Shown here: one piece after another, positions 9,184 through 16,376 of the stretch
Position numbering within the stretch: the stretch's first letter is position 1
Layout: the number at the start of each line of letters is the position of its first letter
Assembly (NCBI RefSeq): GCF_037026715.1
Contig: NZ_JBANCG010000016.1
Span: forward strand, 1-40,303
Origin: Breoghania sp037026715
GTDB taxonomy: Bacteria > Pseudomonadota > Alphaproteobacteria > Rhizobiales > Stappiaceae
Direction: 5' to 3'
Length of the DNA: 40,303 nucleotides
Notes under the pieces: model-generated
The model's database searches: none
What the model was told of the DNA's origin: nothing
What the model saw: only the letters and a program-made list of their open reading frames with translations
Position numbers and translations under genes: made by a program

Positions 9184-10413
9184 TCAGCGCAACGCGTCGA
9201 TGACGGGCTTGCGGTAGAGAAGTGCGGCGGGAACGGTCGCGACCGCCATGCCGATGGCGACGATGGCGGCGATGAGCCAAAGTTCCGCCGCGCCCACGGT
9301 GGCATCGAGTGCAATGCCCGTCTCGGCGGTGAAGGCGGCCGATACGGTTCCGGCAAGCCCCATACCGAGGCCGAGCCCGGCGAGCGCGCCCGCCGCAACG
9401 ATGAGGGCGACATAGCTCCAGATGGTGAGGAAGATGAAGGCGCGCGGCGCTCCCAGCGCGCGGAGCACGGCAAACTGCACCCTGTAGAGCCTGAGCAGCA
9501 CCATGACGCCTGCCAGGATCGCCACGATGACCAGCGCTTGTGTCGCCAGCGCCATGACGTTCATCAACTGGCGCATGTCGCCAAGAAGGGCATAGAGCTC
9601 GACCAGCACTTCTGCGGGAAAGAAGGCGGTGCTGTCCTGCGCCCGGTAGATGTTTCTGAGGCCATAGGCGGCGGCGACCGAATCCGGCTTCACGACGAGC
9701 GCCGGGACGCCGGGAAGCTCGCTCGGCACGTAGGGCGGGCCGACCTGTTCGGAACCCTTGCCGTGGCCGTTCGGCAGGTTGTGGAGCTCCCACGTCAGTT
9801 CCACCGGCACGACGATGGCCGTGTCCCACGGCGAGCCCGTCGGCGCCATGCGGCCGACGACGGTAAGCTCCGCGCCGTGCTCGTGATCGTGGCCGTGTTC
9901 GTCGCCGTCGCCGCCGAGTTCATCGTGGCCGTCGCCGTGGGTCGGGTGGAAGGTGTCGCCGAGCTTCAGCGGCGAGGCGTAGCCCACCACCGCCTCCTCG
10001 TGATCGGCGAAGACGCGGCCCTCGCTGAGCGCACCGCCGCTTAGGTGGGTGACGAAGGCGGGAACCGAGCCGACAATGGGGGCTCCGTCGTGGCTGTCGC
10101 CGAAGGCGATGGGAGCGACGATCTCGGCATGCGGCTCGGCGAAGGCGCGGGCGACGACCTCCGGTTTCAGCAGTTCGATGGACCCGGTGCGCAGGAAGAC
10201 GGCCTTGAGCATGGCGTCGGTCTGGCTGCCTGGGGCGGCGATGACGAGGTCGAAGCGGTCGGCGGCGTGCGCGCTGCCGCGCTTCAGGGCGCGTTCCTGT
10301 GAAGTGATGGCGACGCCGAGGGCGACGGCCACGGCGATCAGCGCGACGAAAGTGAGCGTGGTCACCGGATTGCGGCGGAGCGTGGCGAGGACGAGGGGGA
10401 GCGGGTTCATCAT
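9184..10413 (-). CDS. FtsX/MacB-like ABC transporter permease with His-rich loop
   Basis: This 409-residue permease has the MacB/LolC/FtsX layout: one N-terminal membrane segment (about 17-37), a large periplasmic domain (about 40-290) and three C-terminal segments. The periplasmic domain holds a loop at residues 156-179 with seven His and several Asp/Glu (HPTHGDGHDE ... EHGHDHEHG), a plausible Zn, Ni or Co binding site. The start ATG at 10413 overlaps the ATPase TGA by four bases (ATGA), so the two are translationally coupled; the adjacent ATG at 10410 is an alternative. The substrate is unknown. The neighbouring Tat-exported CxxC protein and the His-rich loop suggest metal handling, which is inference. 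Confidence 0.85.
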   Translation of the reverse strand: MMNPLPLVLATLRRNPVTTLTFVALIAVAVALGVAITSQERALKRGSAHAADRFDLVIAAPGSQTDAMLKAVFLRTGSIELLKPEVVARAFAEPHAEIVAPIAFGDSHDGAPIVGSVPAFVTHLSGGALSEGRVFADHEEAVVGYASPLKLGDTFHPTHGDGHDELGGDGDEHGHDHEHGAELTVVGRMAPTGSPWDTAIVVPVELTWELHNLPNGHGKGSEQVGPPYVPSELPGVPALVVKPDSVAAAYGLRNIYRAQDSTAFFPAEVLVELYALLGDMRQLMNVMALATQALVIVAILAGVMVLLRLYRVQFAVLRALGAPRAFIFLTIWSYVALIVAAGALAGLGLGMGLAGTVSAAFTAETGIALDATVGAAELWLIAAIVAIGMAVATVPAALLYRKPVIDALR

Positions 10414-11105
10414 GCCGGTATCTCCTCGCGCGAGAGCGTCTCTGTCAGATGGCCGCGCTCCAGATGGAGGACGCGGTCGGCGCGCGAAATGACGATCGGG
10501 TCGTGGCTGACGGCGAGAACCAGCCGGCCCTCGTCGCGGGCGAGCGCCTGAAGACGATCGGCGACGAGGCGAGAGGCCTCGGCATCGAGGCTCGCCGTCG
10601 GTTCGTCGGCGAAAATGGCCGGAGGGTCGAACAGCAGGGCGCGGGCGATGGCGGTGCGCTGCTGTTCGCCGCGCGACAGCATCGAGGCGTGGCGGCGGGC
10701 TGTCGGCACCTGCAGCGCTTCGAGCAGCATTTGGGCGCGCGCGGCGAGGGCGGCCCGGTCTGCGGTGCCGCCGAAACGGGTGGCGAGCGCGACGTTGGCG
10801 AGCGGCGAGAGTTCCGGGATCAGATGGAAGTCCTGGAAGATCAGGCCGACGGTCGCGCGGCGCCAGCGGTCGCGGCGGGACTCCGACAGGGCGTAGATGT
10901 CCTGTGCCTCGTGGCGCACGGTGCCGGTCGTCGGCGTCAGCAGGCCGCAGAGCGCATAGAGGAGGCTCGACTTGCCGGAGCCGGACGGGCCGGTGACGAC
11001 GACGAGGCTTTCGCGGCCCAGCTCCAGTGCGGGCAGTTCCAGCACCGTGAACGGCCGGCCGCCGCCATCGCGGTAGCTGAGGGTGAGGTTTTCGATGGCG
11101 AACAT
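10410..11105 (-). CDS. ABC transporter ATP-binding protein (LolD/MacB type)
   Basis: This 231-residue ATPase powers the permease encoded next to it. Walker A is GPSGSGKSS at residues 39-47 (Lys45), the Q-loop is FQDFHLIPELS, the signature is LSRGEQQR at 143-150 (Arg in place of the usual Gly at the third position), Walker B ends in ADEPTASLD with Glu168, and the switch is VSHD. I chose the ATG at 11105 because AGAAGG precedes it and MFAIENLTLSYRD is the normal start of the family; an in-frame extension to 11225 would translate the palindromic repeat at 11167-11272. The LolD-like family handles lipoproteins, peptides, drugs or cell-division signals rather than typical nutrients. Confidence 0.92.
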   Translation of the reverse strand: MFAIENLTLSYRDGGGRPFTVLELPALELGRESLVVVTGPSGSGKSSLLYALCGLLTPTTGTVRHEAQDIYALSESRRDRWRRATVGLIFQDFHLIPELSPLANVALATRFGGTADRAALAARAQMLLEALQVPTARRHASMLSRGEQQRTAIARALLFDPPAIFADEPTASLDAEASRLVADRLQALARDEGRLVLAVSHDPIVISRADRVLHLERGHLTETLSREEIPA

Positions 11106-11166
11106 GATGTTTGGGCCTTCTGGTCGGTGGTTGGAGCGAGGGTCTGCAAGGCCTCTCCACCGGGCG

Positions 11167-11272
11167 ATGTCATTCCCGCGCAGGCGGTAATCCAGCAACC
11201 GCCGGTTTCGATGACGGATTGCCAAGGCTGGCCTCCGGGATTGCTGGATCCCCGCCTTCGCGGGGATGACAT
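11167..11272. repeat. Intergenic palindromic repeat (GTCAT...ATGAC type), copy 2
   Basis: It begins ATGTCATTCCCGCG and ends CGCGGGGATGACAT, with the internal inverted pair around ATCCAGCAA and TTGCTGGAT. It sits between the CxxC protein gene and the ATPase gene of the leftward operon, so the transcript would carry a long hairpin here. Confidence 0.75.
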
Positions 11273-11352
11273 CCGGGGGGAGGGAGCGTTCATGCCCGTT
11301 TCCCTCTGCTCGTGAACAGATCTGGACCGGAACGACTGCCTTTGGTCACCGC

Positions 11353-11781
11353 TCACAACTTCTCGAACGAGGCGGAGGTGATGCGTACGCGGCTGACGAA
11401 GCCGATTTCGGTGTCGGTGTAGGTGCCGAGCGCCAGATTGCCGGAAACCTCGATCGGCACGTTGAAGGGCACCACGTCGATGATGTCGTCGGTGTAGACG
11501 ACGAGAATGTCGTCGGGCCATTCCGCCTCGCTCTCGCAGAACGGGCATACGGCGAGGGGGCGGGAGGTGAGGACGAAGAACTTCGCCTGCGCCTTCAGGG
11601 GCGGCGCCATGTAGCCGCGCACGGCGACGGTCCGGTTCTCGTGTTCCTTCGCGTAGGGCGAGAAGGAGAGATCCTTGTTGTAGAGGTCGCGGATGCGCAG
11701 GAGATCGTCTGCGGCGCGCGCGGGCAGGGCGGCGAGAACAAGAGGGGCGGCTGCGGCTGCGAGAAACTGGCGGCGGTGCAT
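11353..11781 (-). CDS. Tat-exported CxxC protein, DUF3299-like
   Basis: From the ATG at 11781 the product has 142 residues (a GTG at 11790 is an alternative). It begins MHRRQFLAAAAAP, a twin-arginine type signal, and ends its signal at an ALPARA cleavage site. The mature part has a small beta-rich domain with GYMAPPLKAQAKFFVLTSRP followed by CPFC (Cys79, Cys82) and EWPDDILVVY. The pattern of a beta-strand, Pro-Leu and a Cys-containing turn resembles DUF3299-type periplasmic proteins, which I recall near MacB-like transporters, but I am not certain of the family. It is upstream of the ABC pair on the same strand, separated by the repeat, and likely shares its job. The CxxC could bind metal or be redox active. 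Confidence 0.7.
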   Translation of the reverse strand: MHRRQFLAAAAAPLVLAALPARAADDLLRIRDLYNKDLSFSPYAKEHENRTVAVRGYMAPPLKAQAKFFVLTSRPLAVCPFCESEAEWPDDILVVYTDDIIDVVPFNVPIEVSGNLALGTYTDTEIGFVSRVRITSASFEKL

Positions 11782-11822
11782 TGTGGTCACGTCTCGATCG
11801 CTTGAATAAGCAACTCTCCGTC

Positions 11823-11909
11823 GTCATTGCCCGGCTTTGTCCGGGCAATCCAGTCGGAGGCGCGCCGGGTGGAGAGTGCTGGTTCCCCCGGGCTTCGCCG
11901 GGGGATGAC
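11823..11909. repeat. Intergenic palindromic repeat (GTCAT...ATGAC type), copy 3
   Basis: It begins GTCATTGCCCGG and ends CCGGGGGATGAC. Two smaller hairpins are nested inside: GCCCGGctttgtCCGGGC on the left, and CCCCCGGGCttcGCCGGGGG on the right. It lies between phoA and the CxxC protein gene. Confidence 0.75.
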
Positions 11910-11937
11910 GTTGGCGGTCATGGGGACGGAAGGCACG

Positions 11938-11966
11938 GGAACGAGCCCGAGAACCGGGCTCGTTCC
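11938..11966 (-). terminator. Stem-loop downstream of phoA
   Basis: GGAACGAGCCCG (11938-11949) pairs perfectly over 12 bp with 11955-11966 around a 5-nt loop. It begins 17 nt after the alkaline phosphatase stop on the minus strand. No T-run follows, so it may act as an mRNA 3' stabiliser or a weak terminator. Confidence 0.55.
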
Positions 11967-11983
11967 ACGATGTCGGCCGCCTG

Positions 11984-13489
11984 TTACTCGCCGTTGTGGG
12001 CGGCGTGGTTCATCACGTGGAAGATGTAGTTCTGTTCCACGGTGCCGTCGAAGAGGTGGGACCACGGGCCCTTGGCGTAGACCGCCACGTCCTCGCCCGA
12101 GTGGGTCTCGGAGGAAAGCGGGATCAGCGCCTGCTGGACGTAGTCCTTGTCCTCGACGATCTCCTCGTCGATGGCCGGACGCGAACCCGAATAGGTGCCG
12201 TCGTCCTGCTTCTTCAGGACCGAGCCGACGCCGTTCAGGTAGCCGATGACGGTGTAGGGCTTGCCGTCGTCGGCAAGAAGCGGCGCGGCGGCGTGCTTTT
12301 CGCCCTTGCCGTCGACGTCGTAGCACAGGCCGTTGATCGGCGAGCCGCGGCCGCAGTAGCCGTTGAAGGCGATCGCGTGCTCGTGGTCGGCGGTAACGAT
12401 GATGAGCGTGTCGGCGTCGTCCGTCATCTCGTCGGCAAGCGCGATGGCATCGGCGAACGCCTTGCCGTCGGTCAGCATGCGCGCGCCGTTGCCGTCATGG
12501 TTGGCGTGGTCGACGCGGCCGGCCTCAATGTCGAGGTAGAAGCCGTTGCCGTTCTTCGACAGCTTCTTGATGGCCGCAGCGGTCATCTCGGCCAGCGACG
12601 GCTCGCCGGTGCGGTCGGCCTCGTATTTCATGTGGGAGGCCTCGAACAGGCCGATGACCGGCTTGTCGCTGTCGAGATCGAGCGCCTTGAAGGTGTCCTC
12701 GTTCCAGGCGTACTGGCCGCCGAGATCCTGGATTTCCTTGATGATGTTGCGCCCGTCGGTGCGCTTGCCGGACTTGCCTTCCTCGCCCTTGACGTCCTTG
12801 GGCAGGAAGTGGCGGCGGCCGCCGCCGAGTGCGATGTCGACGACGCCGGCCTTGATCTGGTCGAACAGCTGCGCGGCGATGTCCTTCTGGGCGGTGCAGC
12901 CCTCGGGCAGCTTGGAATCGTCTTCCCAGTCGCGGTTGGCGGTCTTGGCGTAGACGCCGGCCGGCGTCGCGTGGGTGATGCGCGCGGTGGAGACGACGCC
13001 GACCGACTTGCCTTCGCCGGCCACGATTTCAGCGAACGTCTTCAGCTCATGACCCGTCACGCCGGCGCAATCGCCATGGGCGACCGAGGGGTCGATGTTG
13101 ATCATGCCGTTCTTCTGCTTCACGCCCGTGTTCATCGCGCCGGCGGTGGGCGCCGAATCGGGGGTCTGGCCGTTGGTGGTGTAGGTCTTCACCAGCGCCA
13201 GATGCGGGAAGGCTTCCTGCGGCTGGACGTATTCCGAACCCAGAAGGCCCTTCTGCTGGCCGGAGAACAGGCGCACGGCATAGTTGGTGCCGACACCCTG
13301 GCCGTCGGCGGTGAACAGGATGATGTTCTTCGCGCGGCGGGTGTTGGGCTGCTTGGCGAGATTGGCGGCGAGCGTGTCCTGGCCGACCTTGAACCAAGGA
13401 CTGCCGGCCTGCGGCAGCGCATCCTGCGCGAGCGCGCCGGACGAGGCCACCGAGGCGCCGGCGACGAGCGCGGCGATGAAGAGCTTCAT
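11984..13489 (-). CDS. phoA: Alkaline phosphatase (PhoA superfamily)
   Basis: This 501-residue periplasmic phosphomonoesterase releases phosphate from organic esters. An N-terminal signal peptide (MKLFIAALVAGASVASSGALAQ) is cleaved after ALA. The active site is visible: metal ligand Asp in ILFTADGQG, nucleophile Ser112 in PDSAPTAGAMNTG, ALGGGRRHFLP, the zinc ligands in GRVDHANHDGN and the late TADHEH. The ATG at 13489 is preceded by GGGGA; the upstream in-frame extension is GC-rich shadow. It is monocistronic, with repeats on both sides and a 12-bp stem-loop after the stop. I looked for a Pho box in the 530-bp upstream gap and saw none that I trust, so phosphate control is not shown by the sequence. 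Confidence 0.93.
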   Translation of the reverse strand: MKLFIAALVAGASVASSGALAQDALPQAGSPWFKVGQDTLAANLAKQPNTRRAKNIILFTADGQGVGTNYAVRLFSGQQKGLLGSEYVQPQEAFPHLALVKTYTTNGQTPDSAPTAGAMNTGVKQKNGMINIDPSVAHGDCAGVTGHELKTFAEIVAGEGKSVGVVSTARITHATPAGVYAKTANRDWEDDSKLPEGCTAQKDIAAQLFDQIKAGVVDIALGGGRRHFLPKDVKGEEGKSGKRTDGRNIIKEIQDLGGQYAWNEDTFKALDLDSDKPVIGLFEASHMKYEADRTGEPSLAEMTAAAIKKLSKNGNGFYLDIEAGRVDHANHDGNGARMLTDGKAFADAIALADEMTDDADTLIIVTADHEHAIAFNGYCGRGSPINGLCYDVDGKGEKHAAAPLLADDGKPYTVIGYLNGVGSVLKKQDDGTYSGSRPAIDEEIVEDKDYVQQALIPLSSETHSGEDVAVYAKGPWSHLFDGTVEQNYIFHVMNHAAHNGE

Positions 13490-13961
13490 GTCGAATTTTC
13501 CCCGAATTGAATGCATGGATCGCCGGCCGGGCAAGGCGTCCGGCAGGCAACGGCAGATCGCTACAGCCGTCGGGTGACAGGCCGATGACGGTGGGGCAGA
13601 GGCCTGTGAAAAATGCGGGGGAAGTGGTGCGTGTTGGGGAGAGGCGCTTTGTGCGGCGCTGCTGCCGCACTGGTCGCGCGTAGGGAGCCTGTCGGCGCTT
13701 GTTGCGCTGGATCCCGGATCTCTCGATGCGCCTTGCGGCGCACTCGGTCCGGGATGACGGAGGAAAGATCGGGGGAACCGGCAAGAGTGAGGAGAGCCTC
13801 GGGCCTCGCAGCCCGCTCCCTCATCCTGAACCGAGCACGCCGTCAGACGTGTCGACAGATTCAGGATCCAGGGTTCAGTCGGCGCGAAAGCGCCGTCCAT
13901 GGCTCTTTTCGATGGCTCCGCGCGCCGAGAGGCTGCGGTAACGGTGCGCCCGTCGCACATG
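13490..13961. other. phoA-glnA intergenic region with a half repeat
   Basis: This gap has no gene I can support. At 13707-13758 it carries a half copy of the intergenic repeat, from GCTGGATCCCGGATC to GTCCGGGATGAC, with an inner hairpin GCGCCttGCGGCGC. The rest is GC-rich and unremarkable. Confidence 0.5.
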
Positions 13962-13987
13962 AAAAAAGGGGCGCCTTGCGGCGCCCC
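13962..13987 (-). terminator. Rho-independent terminator of glnA
   Basis: On the minus strand the 8-bp stem GGGGCGCC / GGCGCCCC (complement of 13968-13987, 4-nt loop) is followed by six T (complement of 13962-13967). It lies 37 nt after the glnA stop. Confidence 0.92.
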
Positions 13988-14023
13988 TTCGATGCTTTTC
14001 GAGATAATCGCGTCCTGCGGAAA

Positions 14024-15433
14024 TCAGCAGGAGTAGTACAGGTCGAACTCGACCGGGTGCGGGGTCATCTCGTAGCGCATGTTCTCTTCCATCTTCAGAT
14101 CGATGTAGGCGTCGATCTGGTCGTCGTCGAACACGCCGCCGGCCTTCAGGAACTCGCGGTCGACGTCGAGGCTCTCAAGAGCCTCGCGCAGCGAGCCGCT
14201 GACGGTCGGGATGTCCTTCAGCTCTTCCGGCGGCAGGTCGTAGAGGTTCTTGTCCATCGCGTCGCCGGGATGGATCTTGTTCTTGATGCCGTCGAGGCCG
14301 GCCATCAGCATGGCGGAGAAGGCCAGGTACGGATTGGCGGAGGGATCCGGGAAGCGGACCTCGACGCGCTTGGCCTTCGGAGAGGAGGCCATCGGGATGC
14401 GGCAGGAAGCCGAACGGTTGCGCGAGGAGTAGGCCAGCAGCACCGGCGCCTCGTAGCCCGGGACCAGACGCTTGTAGGAGTTGGTCGAGGGGTTGGTGAA
14501 GGCGTTCAGCGCCTTGGCGTGCTTCAGGATGCCGCCGATGTAGTACAGGCAGGTCTCCGACAGGTCGGCATAGAGATTGCCGGCGAAGGCCGGCTTGCCG
14601 TCCTTCCAGATCGACTGGTGGACGTGCATGCCCGTGCCGTTGTCGCCGAAGACCGGCTTCGGCATGAACGTTGCAGACTTGCCGTAGGCGGCGGCAACCT
14701 GGTGCACCGCATACTTGTAGATCTGCATCTTGTCGGCCTGACGGGTCAGGGTGTCGAACTTCATGCCGAGTTCGTGCTGGGCAGCCGCCACTTCGTGGTG
14801 GTGCTTTTCGACCTCGATGCCCATCTCGGCCATCACGGTCAGCATCTCGGAGCGGTAGTCCTGGCCCTGGTCGATCGGCGGCACGGGGAAGTAGCCGCCC
14901 TTCGTGCGCGGACGGTGACCCATGTTGCCGGCCTCGTACTCGGAGCCGAGGTTGGTCGGCAGCTCCATGGAGTCCAGCTCGAAGCCGGTCTTGTAAGGCT
15001 CGGTGGAGAAGCGGACGTCGTCGAAGACGAAGAATTCGGCTTCCGGGCCGACGAAGACGGTGTCGCCGACGCCGAGCGTCTTGACGTAGGCCTCGGCCTT
15101 CTTCGCGGTCATGCGCGGATCGCGGTTGTAGGCCTCGCCGGAGGCCGGCTCCAGGATGTCACAGAAGATCGCCATCGTGGACTGCGCGAAGAACGGATCG
15201 ATATGCGCAGATTCCGGGTCCAGCATGAGGGTCATGTCGGACTCGTTGATCGCCTTCCAGCCGGCGATGGAGGAGCCGTCGAACATCACGCCCTCGGCGA
15301 ACATGTCCTCGTCGACGAGCGAGCAGTCCATGGTGACGTGCTGCATCTTGCCGCGCGGATCGGTGAAGCGCAGGTCAAGGAACTTCACGTCCTTGTCTTT
15401 GATCGTCTTGAGGACGTCGTTGGCAGTGCTCAT
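14024..15433 (-). CDS. glnA: Glutamine synthetase, type I
   Basis: This 469-residue enzyme forms glutamine from glutamate, ammonia and ATP as a cytoplasmic dodecamer. Visible motifs are MFDGSSIAGW near residue 50, the metal-binding VGPEAEFFVFDD region, the ATP loop KPVFGDNGTGMHVHQS, the glutamate-binding NRSAS region and the adenylylation site NLYDLPPEE with Tyr398. The length and the tyrosine site place it in the GSI-beta class, which is shut down by GlnE under nitrogen excess. AGGAAGG precedes the ATG at 15433. glnB is 194 nt upstream on the same strand, the classic alphaproteobacterial pair, and a clear terminator follows. The glnB-glnA gap may hold a separate glnA promoter, but I see no sigma-54 site. 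Confidence 0.98.
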   Translation of the reverse strand: MSTANDVLKTIKDKDVKFLDLRFTDPRGKMQHVTMDCSLVDEDMFAEGVMFDGSSIAGWKAINESDMTLMLDPESAHIDPFFAQSTMAIFCDILEPASGEAYNRDPRMTAKKAEAYVKTLGVGDTVFVGPEAEFFVFDDVRFSTEPYKTGFELDSMELPTNLGSEYEAGNMGHRPRTKGGYFPVPPIDQGQDYRSEMLTVMAEMGIEVEKHHHEVAAAQHELGMKFDTLTRQADKMQIYKYAVHQVAAAYGKSATFMPKPVFGDNGTGMHVHQSIWKDGKPAFAGNLYADLSETCLYYIGGILKHAKALNAFTNPSTNSYKRLVPGYEAPVLLAYSSRNRSASCRIPMASSPKAKRVEVRFPDPSANPYLAFSAMLMAGLDGIKNKIHPGDAMDKNLYDLPPEELKDIPTVSGSLREALESLDVDREFLKAGGVFDDDQIDAYIDLKMEENMRYEMTPHPVEFDLYYSC

Positions 15434-15627
15434 TGGTACCTTCCTGGAATTCCTAAGGAGTGAGCGTTGGTGGTGGTCAGGCGTCGCGGCCCGGCAGGCG
15501 CCGGCAGTCTTTTGAGTGGTGCCTGCCTTCCGGCGGACGCAAATCAGAACTCTCGATGGCGGACGTATCGGATGACGGATGTCTTGACGACGGACTGTGG
15601 CCCGGAAGGGATCAGCCGGCGGCGGGA

Positions 15628-15966
15628 TCAGATCGCGTCGTTGCCGGTCTCGCCCGTGCGGATGCGCACCGCATCCTCGATGTTGAGAACGAAGATCTTG
15701 CCGTCGCCGATCCGGCCGGTCTGCGCGGAGGTGCGGATCGCTTCCACCGCCTTCTCGACCAGATCGTCGGTCAGGACGATCTCGACTTTTACCTTCGGCA
15801 GGAAATCGACCACATATTCGGCGCCCCTGTAGAGCTCCGTATGGCCCTTCTGCCGCCCGAAGCCCTTGGCCTCGGTAACGGTGATGCCCTGCAGGCCGAC
15901 TTCCTGCAGCGCCTCCTTCACTTCGTCTAGCTTAAAGGGTTTGATGATCGCTTCGATCTTCTTCAT
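15628..15966 (-). CDS. glnB: Nitrogen regulatory protein P-II
   Basis: This 112-residue trimeric signal protein senses 2-oxoglutarate and ATP/ADP and passes nitrogen status to GlnE, NtrB and other targets. The T-loop with the uridylylation site Tyr51 is intact (ELYRGAEYVVDF), as are the PII signatures KVEIVLTDD and TGRIGDGKIFV. GGGAGGCG precedes the ATG at 15966. Its place directly upstream of glnA marks it as glnB rather than glnK, which usually sits with amtB. A 15-bp palindrome (16161-16175) is in the gap upstream. Confidence 0.97.
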   Translation of the reverse strand: MKKIEAIIKPFKLDEVKEALQEVGLQGITVTEAKGFGRQKGHTELYRGAEYVVDFLPKVKVEIVLTDDLVEKAVEAIRTSAQTGRIGDGKIFVLNIEDAVRIRTGETGNDAI

Positions 15967-16160
15967 CGCCTCCCTTTCTCCGGGTCATGCTGGCGGATCC
16001 GGAAACAGTCCGGCCCATCCCTTCGCCCGGGTAGAAAGCAGGGTTCATGCCAATGGACCTGACGCGCCGTGAAAACGCGCAATGTCCCCGATTCCGCCTG
16101 AAATTCGAGCAGCTGCGCGGCACGGTATCAAGTCCGCGATGCGCGTGTATGGCTAATATG

Positions 16161-16175
16161 TAGGCAAAATGCCTA
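16161..16175. promoter_or_regulatory. 15-bp palindrome in the glnB-nnr divergent gap
   Basis: TAGGCA-AAA-TGCCTA is a perfect 6-3-6 dyad in an AT-rich patch about 195 bp upstream of the leftward glnB and 200 bp upstream of the rightward NAD(P)HX repair gene. It looks like a binding site for a dimeric repressor or activator. I cannot name the regulator. The rest of the 410-bp gap (15967-16376) shows no gene. Confidence 0.4.
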
Positions 16176-16376
16176 ATAAATGGTCTGAAATGGGCAAAAA
16201 CGACGGTGTCGCTGCGGCAGTTTCGCTCAAATGGTTATTGGAGGCGCGTCTCGGGTGCCGGCCGGGTGCGCGACCTGGTGCGCGGCGGCGCGACAGTCGT
16301 GGATTTTTCCACGCTCCGGCCGATAGGATGGTGGTGTGTACGGCGAACAAAGAATGAGCAGAGCGGACCACTCTTC

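Noticed and set aside
11106..11225. N-terminal extension of the ABC ATPase
   Set aside because: The extra 40 codons lie in the palindromic repeat and lack similarity to the family; a ribosome-binding site stands before 11105.
11996..15463. Long rightward frames opposite phoA and glnA
   Set aside because: Antisense shadows of two certain genes; no motif or start signal.
15434..16376. Sigma-54 promoter for glnB or glnA
   Set aside because: I searched both gaps by eye for TGGCAC-N5-TTGCA and found no acceptable match.
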